Below the pieces are notes generated by a model that worked only from the letters and a program-made list of their open reading frames with translations, made no database searches and was not told the DNA's origin. A stretch of 64,000 bases of DNA from Streptomyces platensis (lineage in GTDB: Bacteria; Actinomycetota; Actinomycetes; Streptomycetales; Streptomycetaceae), in the NCBI RefSeq assembly GCF_008704855.1, contig NZ_CP023691.1:7192001-7256000 (forward strand), given 5' to 3'. Made by a program: the position numbers and the translations under genes. Below are positions 42,241 through 51,391 of the stretch, one piece after another. The stretch's first letter is position 1; the number at the start of each line of letters is the position of its first letter.

Positions 42241-43803
42241 TCATGCGCTCCGCATCAGGTCCGCGCACTTCTCCCCGATCATCATCGTCGTGATGCACGG
42301 ATTCACGGCCGGCAGGAACGGCATCACCGAACCGTCGGCCACCCGCAGACCCGTGACGCCCTTGACCCGCAGCTGGGGGTCGAGCGGGGTGGCCTGGTCG
42401 TCGGTGGCGCCCATCCGGACCGTGCAGGCGGGGTGGTAGACGGTGTTGTGGGTGGTGCGGATGTAGTCGAGGAGCTCGGCGTCGGAGCGGGCGGAGGGGC
42501 CCGGGGCGAGTTCGGTGCCCGCCCAGTCGGCCATCGCGGGCTGGGCGACGATCTCCCGGGCGAGCCGGAGCCCGTGGGTCATGACGCGGATGTCGTGCTC
42601 GTCGGTGAAGTAGCGCGGGTCGACCTTGGGCTTGTCACGGAAGTCGCGGGTGCGCAGCCGTACGGTGCCCAGGGAGCGGGCGCGGGTGACGTTCGGGGTG
42701 AGGCAGAAGGCGTTCTCCGAGGTGGGGTAGCCGCGGCGGTAGGTGTTCATGTCGAAGGGCACCTGGCCGTAGTGGAACATCAGGTCCGGGCGGTCCAGAC
42801 CCGGCTCCGTGTCGGCGAAGATGCCGATCTCCCACCACTGGGTGGAGGAGCGGACCATGGGCTGCTTGGCGTCCCACATGATCACGCCCTCCGGGTGGTC
42901 CTGGAGGTTGGAGCCGACGCCGGGGGAGTCCACGATCGGCTCGATGCCGGTGGCGCGCAGATGGGTGGCCGGGCCGATGCCGGAGAGCATCAGGAGCTTG
43001 GGGGAGTCGATGGAGCCGCAGGAGACGACGGTCTCGCGGCGGGCGTTGACGGTGCGGGTGTGGATCAGGTCGGGGGCGAGGTAGTCCACGCCGGTGCAGT
43101 GCCGTGCGGAGTCGAAGTTCAGGCGCCTGGCCTGGAGGCCGGTGCGTACGTCGAGGTTCTTGCGGGTGCCCATGACGGGGTGCAGATAGGACACCGAGGC
43201 CGAGGAACGGGTGCCGTCGGGGCGGCAGTTGATCTGGAACCAGTTGGCTCCCCGGATGACGGTCTTGCCGGTGTTGAAGGCGGCGGTCGGAATGCCGGCC
43301 GCCGTGCAGGCCTCCAGGAGGGCCACTCCGCACGGGTCATGGGGCGGGACGGTGCGCAGGACGACCGGGCCGTCGTGGCCGTGGTGGTCTCCCGGGCCGT
43401 CGTTGTTCTCCAGCCGTTGGAAGAGCGGGAAGCAGTCGGCCGCGCTCCAGCCCGTACAGCCCATCGCGGCCCACTCGTCGAGATCCTCGGCCGGGGTCCA
43501 GAAGGCGATACAGGAGTTGTGCGAGGAGCAGCCGCCCAACACCTTGGCGCGGGCGTGCCGCAGGAAGCTGTTGCCGTTCTCCTGCGGCTCGACCGGATAG
43601 TCCCAGTCGTAGCCGGACTCCAGCAGCCCCATCCAGCGGTCCAGGCGCAGCACGTTCTCGTCGCCGACATCGGACGGGCCGGCCTCCAGCAGGCAGACGG
43701 TGACCGCCGGATCCTCGCTGAGCCGGGCCGCCACGACGGCGCCGGCCGTGCCGCCGCCGACCACGACATAGTCGAACTCGTCCACAGGAGCCTCTTGGGA
43801 CAT
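42241..43803 (-). CDS. GMC oxidoreductase, probable choline dehydrogenase (BetA-like)
   Basis: A 520-residue glucose-methanol-choline oxidoreductase. FAD binding is at DYVVVGGGTAGAVVAARLSE (about 11-30) with LLEAGPSD; the GMC signatures are VLGGCSSHNSCIAFW and SCGSIDSPKLLMLSGIGP; the C-terminal catalytic region has HPACTVRMG and NPCITTMMIGEKCADL. In choline dehydrogenases this enzyme oxidises choline to betaine aldehyde. Its place as third gene after an aldehyde dehydrogenase and an amine-type permease supports that role. GGAGA precedes the ATG, and only 15 bases separate it from the permease stop. Confidence 0.9.
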   Translation of the reverse strand: MSQEAPVDEFDYVVVGGGTAGAVVAARLSEDPAVTVCLLEAGPSDVGDENVLRLDRWMGLLESGYDWDYPVEPQENGNSFLRHARAKVLGGCSSHNSCIAFWTPAEDLDEWAAMGCTGWSAADCFPLFQRLENNDGPGDHHGHDGPVVLRTVPPHDPCGVALLEACTAAGIPTAAFNTGKTVIRGANWFQINCRPDGTRSSASVSYLHPVMGTRKNLDVRTGLQARRLNFDSARHCTGVDYLAPDLIHTRTVNARRETVVSCGSIDSPKLLMLSGIGPATHLRATGIEPIVDSPGVGSNLQDHPEGVIMWDAKQPMVRSSTQWWEIGIFADTEPGLDRPDLMFHYGQVPFDMNTYRRGYPTSENAFCLTPNVTRARSLGTVRLRTRDFRDKPKVDPRYFTDEHDIRVMTHGLRLAREIVAQPAMADWAGTELAPGPSARSDAELLDYIRTTHNTVYHPACTVRMGATDDQATPLDPQLRVKGVTGLRVADGSVMPFLPAVNPCITTMMIGEKCADLMRSA

Positions 43804-43818
43804 CGTGCCGTCTCCAGA

Positions 43819-45393
43819 TCAGGGGGTGGGGTTGCCGGTGTCGCCCGGGGTGCCGCGGTCCGGGTGGACGGCGGCGTGCATGGCGAGGACGCCCGTCTTC
43901 TTGCGCTGGACGAACCAGTAGTAGGCGAAGCCGCCGAGCGCCACGACGCCGATGAACAGGAAGGCGCCCCAGCGCAGATACCAGTGCTGCGGGCCGGTCG
44001 CGTTGTAGACCGCGGCGCGCGGCCAGGCGAGGTTCAGGGACATCGCGATGCCCCAGCACACCGCCAGGATGTTCACCGGGATGCCGAATTTGCCGAGCGA
44101 GAACTTGCCCTTGGCCGGGGTCCAGTTGCCGCGCAGCCGCTGGATCAGCATCGGCAGGGTGACCGACAGATAGGCCAGATAGATCATGATGATCGCGATA
44201 CTGGTGATCACCGAGAAGATCTGCGGCTGGTTGACGTTGATGACGAGGATGCCGATCGCCACCAGACCGATGATGACGGCCGGCAGCACCGGCGTCTGGA
44301 AACGCGGGCTGACCTTGGCGAGCAGGGAGGCGGCCGGGAGGTTGTTGTCCCGGGCCATCGCGAACGCGAGGCGGATGCCGGCGGTGTGCACCGCCAGTTC
44401 GCACACGGTGATCGCGATGACCACACACCAGAGCACGATCTGCCCGATGGTCGAGCCGAGCGTGGAGAGCACCACGTACTGGAGGCCGTCCACCTTCAGC
44501 TGTTCGGCCTGGAGATCGGGCACGGACATCAGGGCGAACAGCAGGATCAGACCACCGATGAGGAAGGACGCGATCAGCGCCCGGAGGATCGCGCGGGGGG
44601 CGTTGCGGCCGGGGTCCTTGGACTCCTCGCCGAGTGACGAGGCGGTGTCGAAGCCGTACATGACATAGGCCGAGGCCAGCGACGCGGTCAGGAACGCACC
44701 GAAGTAGCCGAGGTTCTCGCCCGCGCCCAGACCGAAGGTGTCGGTCACGACGTCGGGGCCGCGGGCGACATGCGCCGCGAGCAGCAGGATCAGGACGATG
44801 GCGGCGATCAGCTCGATCGCCACGCCCGCGGAGTTGATCCGCGCCATGAGTTTGACGCCGAAGGCGTTGACCAGTGTGGTGAACGCGATCAGCACGGTGC
44901 CCAGCAGGACGGCGTTCTCGGCCGCGGACTTCCCGGTGCCGTCGCCGACGAACTGGAACCACGACGAGATCTGCGGCAGCGTCACCTGATAGGCCAGCGC
45001 CACCGCGGACAGCGAGACCATGGTCGCGGTCAGCATCATCCAGCCGCCGAGCCAGCCGATGTGCGGACCGCCGAGCTTCTTGGCCCAGTTGTAGACCGAG
45101 CCGGCCACCGGATAGCGGGCGGCCAGTTCACAGAAGCACAGCGCCACCATCAGCTGGCCGGCGAAGACCATCGGCCAGGACCACCAGTACGCCGGTCCGC
45201 CGTGGGCGATACCGAAGTAGAACAGCTGGAAGGTGCCGGTCAGGATGGAGATATAGCTGATGCCGGCGGCGAAGGTGTGGAAGTTGCCCAGAGTGCGCTT
45301 GAGTTCCGGCTTGTAGCCGAGCTCGGTGAGCGAGTCGTCGTCGTGCGAGCCGTCGGCCCGGGTGCCGGGACGGGGGGACTCGGGGCCGGTCAC
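43819..45393 (-). CDS. APC superfamily permease, choline/amine type (ACT-like)
   Basis: A 524-residue membrane permease with about 12 helices. The N-terminal segment YKPELKRTLGNFHTFAAGISYISILTGTFQLF is typical of the amino acid/choline transporter (ACT) branch; other markers are ELAARYPVAGSVYNWAKKLGG and SAYVMYGFDTASSLGEESKDPGRNAPRAI. In a choline-oxidation operon it is best seen as an importer of choline or a related amine. The GTG start overlaps the aldehyde dehydrogenase stop as GTGA, so translation is probably coupled. The frame extends upstream but without homology. Confidence 0.9.
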   Translation of the reverse strand: MTGPESPRPGTRADGSHDDDSLTELGYKPELKRTLGNFHTFAAGISYISILTGTFQLFYFGIAHGGPAYWWSWPMVFAGQLMVALCFCELAARYPVAGSVYNWAKKLGGPHIGWLGGWMMLTATMVSLSAVALAYQVTLPQISSWFQFVGDGTGKSAAENAVLLGTVLIAFTTLVNAFGVKLMARINSAGVAIELIAAIVLILLLAAHVARGPDVVTDTFGLGAGENLGYFGAFLTASLASAYVMYGFDTASSLGEESKDPGRNAPRAILRALIASFLIGGLILLFALMSVPDLQAEQLKVDGLQYVVLSTLGSTIGQIVLWCVVIAITVCELAVHTAGIRLAFAMARDNNLPAASLLAKVSPRFQTPVLPAVIIGLVAIGILVINVNQPQIFSVITSIAIIMIYLAYLSVTLPMLIQRLRGNWTPAKGKFSLGKFGIPVNILAVCWGIAMSLNLAWPRAAVYNATGPQHWYLRWGAFLFIGVVALGGFAYYWFVQRKKTGVLAMHAAVHPDRGTPGDTGNPTP

Positions 45394-46859
45394 TCGAACC
45401 ACCTCTGCGGCCGTGGTGCGGTGTTGCGCCAGACGTGCTTGGCCTCCTGGTACTCGGCCAGCCCCGCCGGCCCCAGCTCGCGGCCCACGCCGGACTGCTT
45501 CATCCCGCCCCACTCCGCTTGTGGCACATACGGATGGAAGTCGTTGATCCACACCGTGCCCGCGCGCAGCCGTGCGGCGACCCGGTGGGCCCGCTCGCTG
45601 TCCTGCGTCCACACCGCCCCGGCCAGACCGTACACCGTGTCGTTGGCGAGCGAGACCGCCTCGTCCTCGTCGCGGAACCGCTCGACGGTCAGCACCGGGC
45701 CGAAGCTCTCGTCCCGGACGACGGACATGTCCGGGGTGCACTCGTCCAGCACGGTCGGCAGATAGTAGAAGCCGTTCGACAGCGACGGATCGTCCGGCGG
45801 GGAGCCGCCGCAGAGCAGTACGGCACCCTCTTCCAGCCCGGCCGCCACATACGCCTCGACCTTCGCGCGGTGCGCGGCCGAGATCAGCGGGCCGGTACGG
45901 GCATGTTCGTCGAACGGTCCGCCGAGCCGGATCCGCTGGGCGCGGGAGACCAGTTCGTCGACGAAGGCATCGTGCAGCTCCTCCTGGACGAGCAGCCGGG
46001 CCCCCGCCGAGCAGACCTGCCCGGAGTGCAGAAAGACGGCCATCAGGGCGTAGTCGACGGCGGTGTCGAAATCGGCGTCCGCGAAGACGATGTTCGGGTT
46101 CTTGCCGCCCAGCTCCAGCGCGATCTTCTTCACCGTCGGGGCCGCCGCGGCCATGATCCGCCGGCCGGTGAGCAGCCCGCCGGTGAACGACACCATGTCC
46201 ACCCGCGGGTCCTCGGTCAGCAGTGCGCCCACGGCCGGGCCGGTGCCCAGCACCAGATTGGCGGCGCCGTCGGGCAGCCCGGCCTCGGCCAGCAGCCGCA
46301 TGAGGTGGACGGCGGTGTGCGGGGTCAGCTCACTGGGCTTCAGGACGAAGGTGTTGCCCGCGACCAGGCAGGGGGCGACCTTCCAGGCGGTCTGGAGCAG
46401 CGGGTAGTTCCACGGGGTGATCAGCGCGCAGACGCCGACCGGCTCGTGGCACACCGTGCTGGCGATCTCCGCGGCACCGGCGTCCACCACCCGGTCGGTG
46501 CCCCCGGCCGCGCCGAGGTTGCCGAAGTGGCGGAAGCAGTTGGCGATGTCGTCCATGTCGTAGCCGCTCTCGACCAGCCGCTTGCCGGTGTCCAGCGACT
46601 CGGCCTTCGCCAGCACGTCCCGGTCGCGCTCCAGCAGCTCGGCGACGCGCAGCACCAGCCGGCCGCGCTCGGCCGCCGGGGTGCGCGGCCAGGACCCGTC
46701 GTCGAAGGCCGTGCGGGCGGCGGAGACCGCAGCCGCCGCGTCCTTCGGCCCGCCCTCGTCCACGGTCGCGACCAGCGTGCCGTCCGCGGGGCAGCGGATC
46801 TCGCGCACCTGCCCGTCGGCCGCTGCGGTCCACTGACCGCCGATGAACAGCTCCGGCAT
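45390..46859 (-). CDS. Aldehyde dehydrogenase, probable betaine-aldehyde dehydrogenase (BetB-like)
   Basis: A 489-residue NAD(P)-dependent aldehyde dehydrogenase close to the family consensus: TPWNYPLLQTAWKVAPCLVAGNTFVLKPSELTP, SFTGGLLTGRRI, catalytic Glu249 in ELGGKNPNIVF, catalytic Cys283 in HSGQVCSAG, and DESFGPVLTVERF. It begins MPELFIGGQWTAA, a typical BetB-type start. It is the first gene of the cluster with the amine permease and choline-dehydrogenase-like enzyme, so oxidation of betaine aldehyde to glycine betaine, an osmoprotectant, is the probable role. Confidence 0.92.
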   Translation of the reverse strand: MPELFIGGQWTAAADGQVREIRCPADGTLVATVDEGGPKDAAAAVSAARTAFDDGSWPRTPAAERGRLVLRVAELLERDRDVLAKAESLDTGKRLVESGYDMDDIANCFRHFGNLGAAGGTDRVVDAGAAEIASTVCHEPVGVCALITPWNYPLLQTAWKVAPCLVAGNTFVLKPSELTPHTAVHLMRLLAEAGLPDGAANLVLGTGPAVGALLTEDPRVDMVSFTGGLLTGRRIMAAAAPTVKKIALELGGKNPNIVFADADFDTAVDYALMAVFLHSGQVCSAGARLLVQEELHDAFVDELVSRAQRIRLGGPFDEHARTGPLISAAHRAKVEAYVAAGLEEGAVLLCGGSPPDDPSLSNGFYYLPTVLDECTPDMSVVRDESFGPVLTVERFRDEDEAVSLANDTVYGLAGAVWTQDSERAHRVAARLRAGTVWINDFHPYVPQAEWGGMKQSGVGRELGPAGLAEYQEAKHVWRNTAPRPQRWFE

Positions 46860-46993
46860 GCTGGTGCCTCCGGTCTCCGGGCTCGTACGGGGCGGCCGCG
46901 GCAGGGTCCGGCCGCCTCGCCGACGGCGTCAGGCCGCCGGTCGGCCCGCCGTGCGGACCTCGGTGACGATCACTGAACCGAGAGTAAGACGGG

Positions 46994-47011
46994 CGGTGCG
47001 GCTCCGCACCG
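46994..47011. promoter_or_regulatory. Palindrome in the divergent region before the betaine operon
   Basis: CGGTGCGG and CCGCACCG are perfect inverted arms around CT. The element lies about 135 bases upstream of the BetB-like start and 75 bases before the divergent DUF6314 gene. It may be a regulator site or a small hairpin. Confidence 0.3.
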
Positions 47012-47084
47012 TACGAGGGGCCGGGGGAGCGGTACCGGCCGGGGCCGACGGAGTGACCCGTGCGGCGGACGGGACAATGGACGG

Positions 47085-47582
47085 ATGGGCAGCGAGCTGA
47101 GCCGGGAGCGGAAGCCGGGGCGGGAGCAAGAAGGGACGGCCACGGGGCCGCACCCCGTGCCCGATGTCGCGGCCTACCTCTCCGGCCGCTGGAGCATCGA
47201 GCGCACTGTGGACGACCTGCGGAACGGCGCCCAGGGCAGCTTCCGCGGCACCGCCGAGTTCCGGCCCGACGCGACGGGCGAGGCGCTGCTGCACCACGAG
47301 GAGGGGCAGCTGACGTGGGGCGGGACGGTGCGTCCCGTGAGCCGCACACTGCGCCTGCGGCCCCGTCCGGACGGCACCGCCGCGGTCGACTTCGCCGACG
47401 GCCGGCCCTTCCACGACCTCGACCTCAGGACCGGCCGGTGGACCGCCGTCCACCCCTGTGCCGCGGACCGGTACGAGGGGACCTTCACCGCCGTCGGGCC
47501 GGACGCATGGCAGCTGGAGTGGCGGGTCGGCGGCCCGGCCAAGGACCAACTGCTGTGCTCGGTGTACCGGCGGCTGGGGTGA
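47085..47582 (+). CDS. DUF6314-type protein
   Basis: A 165-residue protein with the small beta-barrel pattern of DUF6314: YLSGRWSIERTVDDLRNGAQGSFRGTAEF, then ALLHHEEGQLTWGG, DGRPFHDLDLRTGRW, HPCAADRYEGTFTAV and AWQLEWRVGGPAKDQLLCSVYRR. The His-Pro-Cys-Ala-Ala-Asp stretch is the most conserved part of the family as I recall it. Function unknown. The first 25 residues are charged and probably disordered. It is followed by a strong hairpin shared with the convergent secreted-protein gene. Confidence 0.8.
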   Translation: MGSELSRERKPGREQEGTATGPHPVPDVAAYLSGRWSIERTVDDLRNGAQGSFRGTAEFRPDATGEALLHHEEGQLTWGGTVRPVSRTLRLRPRPDGTAAVDFADGRPFHDLDLRTGRWTAVHPCAADRYEGTFTAVGPDAWQLEWRVGGPAKDQLLCSVYRRLG

Positions 47583-47627
47583 CGACGGCAGGGTGACCGT
47601 GCCGGGTCGGCCGCCGTACACCACGCA

Positions 47628-47663
47628 CGGCGCCCCCGGGGACAGGTGTCCCTGGGGGCGCCG
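47628..47663. terminator. Bidirectional hairpin terminator
   Basis: A 17-pair stem (CGGCGCCCCCGGGGACA with TGTCCCTGGGGGCGCCG, one G-U pair) and a two-base turn that must open to form a loop. It lies between the convergent DUF6314 and secreted-protein genes, close to both stops. Confidence 0.75.
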
Positions 47664-47683
47664 GTAGCCGTTTCGCTGCGGGA

Positions 47684-49195
47684 TCAGGCGGCAGGCAGCT
47701 TCCCCCGGCCGAAGAGCTTGCGCTCGTCGTGCAGGGCGAACGGCGTGGTCCGCAGATCGGCGATCTGGATACCGAAGATCTTCAGTTGCAGCATCAGCTC
47801 GGTCTTCAGGTCGTAGCCCGCGCTGAGCGCCCACGCCGGGGCGCCGCCATCGGTCGCGCCCGCGGCCCGCCCGGTGAGGTGGACGGACAGCTCACCGCCG
47901 ACGCCCGCCGTGTCGTACAGGAACACCTCGGCGCGCGCCCCGATACGGGCCGTCGCGGAGGCCGCGCCCTCGACCCGCGGCGCCGCGCCCTTGGTCTGCT
48001 GCCGCGCCTCGTGCAGCGGCTTCCAACCATTGCTGCGGTCGTACTTCGCGCCTACCGCGAACGAACCGGAGGTGCGCTGGTCGGCGTCGAGCACGATGCG
48101 GCCGTCCGCGTTGAAGCGGTAGGTGAAGGTGACCTCGGTGCTGACCACGACGGGAACCGGGCCCACCCAGAAGACGTGCCGTCCGGTGACCGCCGCGATC
48201 GGCACCGCGACCTGTCCGGTGTCCGCGGCGCCCCGCACCTTGCCGTGCACCTGCCAGCCATAGCCGTAGGAGCCGCCGAGGCCGATGGCGGCCCGCTGCG
48301 GCAGCAGGTTCAGCCCGCCGCGCTTCTCGTACTGGAAGATCAGCTCGGGCCGGAACGACACCTCGCCGGACAGCCGGGCAGGAGACTTCGGAGTCGCCTG
48401 CACGCCCTTGGGCAGCGGCACATTGAGCCCCAGCCGCAGAGTGGTGAGTGCCTTCCGGGCCTCGGGCGGCAGCGTGCTGTCGGAGGAGGCGGGGGACGGG
48501 CGCGTACCGGAGGGCACGAGTTGGGTGCGGGCCCCGGCGGAGTCGGACGCCGAGGGGCTCGGGGAGCCGGAGGCGGTGGCGTCCGGGCTGCCGGACGGAG
48601 TGCCCGGCTCGCCGGACGGCGTGGCCGTGCCGCCGCTGTCCGCACCGGGGCGCTTCTGGACGGTGACACCCGAGGAGAGCGGCTTGACCGAGATCTCGCC
48701 GGGCCGCAACGCCGTGCGCTGGTCCACGTTCTGATCGCCGAGCAGCTCCGAGAGCGTGGCGGGGGCGGTGGTCACCCGGACCTTGCCGTCGTGGGTGCCG
48801 GTGACCTTGCGGACCTTGAACAGCGCGCCCGAAGGGGCGTGCCGGTTGGGCGCGGCGGCGACCACATCCCCGGACCGTACGGTCTTGCCGGCGGACGGCT
48901 TGAGCTCCGCCTGCTTGCGGTGCGCGTCGTACGACGAGAGCTGTACGGAGACCGAATTGCCGGACGGGCTGGGCGCGTCGGACGGCCTGGCGACCGCGGC
49001 CCCGCCTTCCGGGCCGGTGGCCTGGGCATCGTCCGGCACGGCACCGGGCGCCGTCGGCCCGGCGGCCGGCATCCCGGCCGAGGACGTGCGCGGCTTGTCG
49101 GGACCCGAGAGGAGCGCGTGGGTGCCGATGGCGGCGGGGACGAGTACGCCGACCGCGGCGGCGGGCACCGCGATACGACGCCAGGAAACAGCCAT
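47684..49195 (-). CDS. Exported protein, unknown
   Basis: A 503-residue protein not recognised. Residues 5-29 are a hydrophobic export or anchor segment (RRIAVPAAAVGVLVPAAIGTHALL). A Pro/Ser/Ala-rich stretch follows, then a first folded part (about 81-180: VQLSSYDAHRKQAELKPSAGKTVRSGDVVAAAPNRHAPSGALFKVRKV), a second Ser/Thr/Pro linker (180-245), and a C-terminal half rich in beta strands with alternating residues (RPELIFQYEKRGGLNLL, VTFTYRFNADGRIVLDADQ, LKTELMLQLKIFGIQIADLRTTPF). AAGGA lies five bases before the ATG. The divergent PucR-type regulator may control it. Confidence 0.7.
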   Translation of the reverse strand: MAVSWRRIAVPAAAVGVLVPAAIGTHALLSGPDKPRTSSAGMPAAGPTAPGAVPDDAQATGPEGGAAVARPSDAPSPSGNSVSVQLSSYDAHRKQAELKPSAGKTVRSGDVVAAAPNRHAPSGALFKVRKVTGTHDGKVRVTTAPATLSELLGDQNVDQRTALRPGEISVKPLSSGVTVQKRPGADSGGTATPSGEPGTPSGSPDATASGSPSPSASDSAGARTQLVPSGTRPSPASSDSTLPPEARKALTTLRLGLNVPLPKGVQATPKSPARLSGEVSFRPELIFQYEKRGGLNLLPQRAAIGLGGSYGYGWQVHGKVRGAADTGQVAVPIAAVTGRHVFWVGPVPVVVSTEVTFTYRFNADGRIVLDADQRTSGSFAVGAKYDRSNGWKPLHEARQQTKGAAPRVEGAASATARIGARAEVFLYDTAGVGGELSVHLTGRAAGATDGGAPAWALSAGYDLKTELMLQLKIFGIQIADLRTTPFALHDERKLFGRGKLPAA

Positions 49196-49388
49196 GGGAT
49201 TCCTTGATGATGCGGGGGGTGACGGGGAGGAACAGCGGGGCCGGGCGCCGAACGCCGGGACGAGTCCGGACGGCTGGGGAAAGTCGTCCAAGTTCGAACA
49301 TCTGTAGGGGTTCGGGCGGCTTCCTCGTAGCATGGCGACGAATGATCGCTTTCGCCATGGGGAAAGACACCGAGTCGGGAGGGGACGG

Positions 49389-50723
49389 GTGGAGACATCC
49401 ACAACGGTGCCGGAGTCCGCCGCCGCGCTGCACGCCGGAATCGACGCGCTCACCGACGAGGTCATCGACGGCCTGCGGTCCCAACTCCCGTCCTACGCCG
49501 CGGTGTCGCCGGACCGGCTCCGGCTGAGGGTGCTGGCGTCGCTGCGCAACGGCCTCTCGATGGTGCAGCGGTGGGCCGAGGAGCGGCGGAGCACGCGAGG
49601 CGCCGGCCGCGGCGACGGCCCCGCGTACGGCATCCCGGAGACGCATCTCGACGAGGTGACCTCCCTGGCCCGCTCCTTGCCCGTCGAGGACGTCATCTCG
49701 GCCTACCGGATCGGCACGGACATCGTCTGGCGGCGGTTCGGCGAGGAGATGACGGCCCGGGGCGGGACCGCCGAGGACCTGCTCCCGATCGCCGAGACCC
49801 TGCGTGCCTGGGTCGACGCCAACACCCTGCGGATCGTGCGCAGCTGCCGGGTCGGCGTCCAGGGGGGCGACCCGACGGCGGAGGGCCGGCATGCGGCCAT
49901 GGTCCGCGCCCTGCTGCTCGGCGAGGCACGGTGGGACAAGTCCCCCGGTGCCTGGGGCGCCGGGTCCGCCGGGTCCGCCGGTGACGGTCCGGCAGACGGA
50001 TACCGGCCCGAGGGCCACGCCGATGACGCGGAGGCCGTGGACGGCTCCTACGAACACAGCGCCCTCCGCCTCCCCTTCCGTGCGCGGCTGCCCGACGTCT
50101 CCCCGCCCGGCGAACCGGGCGGTGCCCCCGCCGCGGCGGGCCACGCCGGCCCCGGCGACCGCGCGTTCCACCGGACCGTCGCTCTGCTGCGTCCCTGGCT
50201 CGCCCTGGACGAGGCGGGACGCCCGCTGGTCACGACCGTGGACGGGGACGTGGCGGGACTGCTGGTCGGGCGCCCGGCCGGGCTGTGCCGCAGCCTGATC
50301 CTGGGACTCGGCGCCCCGGCGCCGGCCTCCGGGGTCGCCGCCGAATTCACCCGGGCCACCCAGGCGTTGCGGGCCGCCGCCGGATTCGGGCTGGTCGGCG
50401 CGTACACCCGCGAGGAGCTGGGGCTGCGGGCCGCGATCGTGGCGCTGCCGGCCGTCGGGGAACAGCTCGTACGGCTCCGCCTGGCCCCGCTGGACGAACG
50501 GGGCGAGGACGGCGTCCAGTTGGCGGAGGCCGCGGCCGCCTACCTACGACAGGGCCTGCGCCTGGACGCTGCCGCGCGGACCCTCTATGTCCACCCCAAC
50601 ACCCTGCGCAACCGCCTGCGGCGCTTCGAGGAGATCACCGGCACCAACCTCCGTGACCCGGCCGATCTGGCCGAGGTCTGGTGGGCGCTGACCCACCGCC
50701 GGTTCCACGGGCCGGCGGACTGA
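49389..50723 (+). CDS. PucR-type helix-turn-helix regulator
   Basis: A 444-residue regulator. The N-terminal two thirds form a helical sensor domain typical of actinomycete PucR/CdaR-like proteins (LHAGIDALTDEVIDGLRSQL, THLDEVTSLARSLPVEDVISAYRIG). The C-terminal end is the conserved DNA-binding part: LAEAAAAYLRQGLRLDAAARTLYVHPNTLRNRLRRFEEITG then DLAEVWWAL (HTH_30). The central loop (about 200-245) is Gly/Asp-rich. GGAGGGG lies just before the GTG, though the spacing is short; an ATG at 49,332 is an alternative. Target unknown; the divergent exported-protein gene is a candidate. Confidence 0.85.
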   Translation: METSTTVPESAAALHAGIDALTDEVIDGLRSQLPSYAAVSPDRLRLRVLASLRNGLSMVQRWAEERRSTRGAGRGDGPAYGIPETHLDEVTSLARSLPVEDVISAYRIGTDIVWRRFGEEMTARGGTAEDLLPIAETLRAWVDANTLRIVRSCRVGVQGGDPTAEGRHAAMVRALLLGEARWDKSPGAWGAGSAGSAGDGPADGYRPEGHADDAEAVDGSYEHSALRLPFRARLPDVSPPGEPGGAPAAAGHAGPGDRAFHRTVALLRPWLALDEAGRPLVTTVDGDVAGLLVGRPAGLCRSLILGLGAPAPASGVAAEFTRATQALRAAAGFGLVGAYTREELGLRAAIVALPAVGEQLVRLRLAPLDERGEDGVQLAEAAAAYLRQGLRLDAAARTLYVHPNTLRNRLRRFEEITGTNLRDPADLAEVWWALTHRRFHGPAD

Positions 50724-50788
50724 GGCGCCTGCCGCAGCTGCCACGAAACAGGAACCGGGCGACGGCCGGGTTGCCTATATTCCTGTTC

Positions 50789-51298
50789 ATGCCCGAGATA
50801 CAGCTGCTCCGCCCAGGCCACGCCCCCGCGCTGCTCGCCTTCGAGCAGGAGAACCGGGCCTACTTCGCCGCCTCCGTCCCCGACCGAGGCGATGACTACT
50901 TCGTCCGCTTCGACGAACGGCACCGTGCCCTGCTCGCCGAACAGGCGGCCGGTGTCTGTTACTTCCACGTCCTGGTCGGCGCCGACGACGAGGTGCTGGG
51001 GCGGGTCAACCTCTTGGATGTCGCGGAGGGCGCTGCCGAACTCGGGTACCGGATCGCCGAGCGTGCCACCGGCCGGGGGCTGGCCACCCGGGCCGTACGG
51101 AAGCTGTGCGACCTGGCCGCCACCGACTACGGGCTGACCACCCTGCGTGCCGCGACCACACTCGACAACGCGCCGTCACGGGCCGTGCTGGCCCGCTCGG
51201 GGTTCACCGTCGTCGGGGAGAGCGAGCTCTGCGGTCGCCCCGGGTTGTCATACCGCCGAAGTCTCACGGAGGCCACCGCTCCGCCCACTGCCGGTTAG
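50789..51298 (+). CDS. GNAT family N-acetyltransferase, RimJ/RimL-like
   Basis: A 169-residue acetyltransferase. It has the RimJ/RimL pattern: an N-terminal substrate part with ALLAFEQENRAYFAASVPDRGDDYF, then the acetyl-CoA motif A AAELGYRIAERATGRGLATRAVRKL (about 87-111) and motif B LRAATTLDNAPSRAVLARSGF. By family it could acetylate the N-terminus of a protein or an amine on a small molecule. It starts 65 bases after the PucR-type gene on the same strand and may share its transcript. A long palindrome follows its stop. Confidence 0.9.
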   Translation: MPEIQLLRPGHAPALLAFEQENRAYFAASVPDRGDDYFVRFDERHRALLAEQAAGVCYFHVLVGADDEVLGRVNLLDVAEGAAELGYRIAERATGRGLATRAVRKLCDLAATDYGLTTLRAATTLDNAPSRAVLARSGFTVVGESELCGRPGLSYRRSLTEATAPPTAG

Positions 51299-51310
51299 GG
51301 CATGCCCCGG

Positions 51311-51360
51311 GCCGTGCTCATCCGGTGGTCCGAAGCTTCGAACCACCGGATGAGCACGGC
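51311..51360. terminator. Near-perfect 50-bp palindrome, probable bidirectional terminator
   Basis: Arms GCCGTGCTCATCCGGTGGT (51,311-51,329) and ACCACCGGATGAGCACGGC (51,342-51,360) pair over all 19 positions. The 12 bases between them contain CGAAGCTTCG, so 24 of 25 positions pair overall. It lies between the convergent GNAT and methyltransferase genes. Termination is the simplest role, but this stem is far longer than the window's other terminators. Confidence 0.7.
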
Positions 51361-51391
51361 ACATCTCCCGCCACCGGCCGCCGCTACGGCC

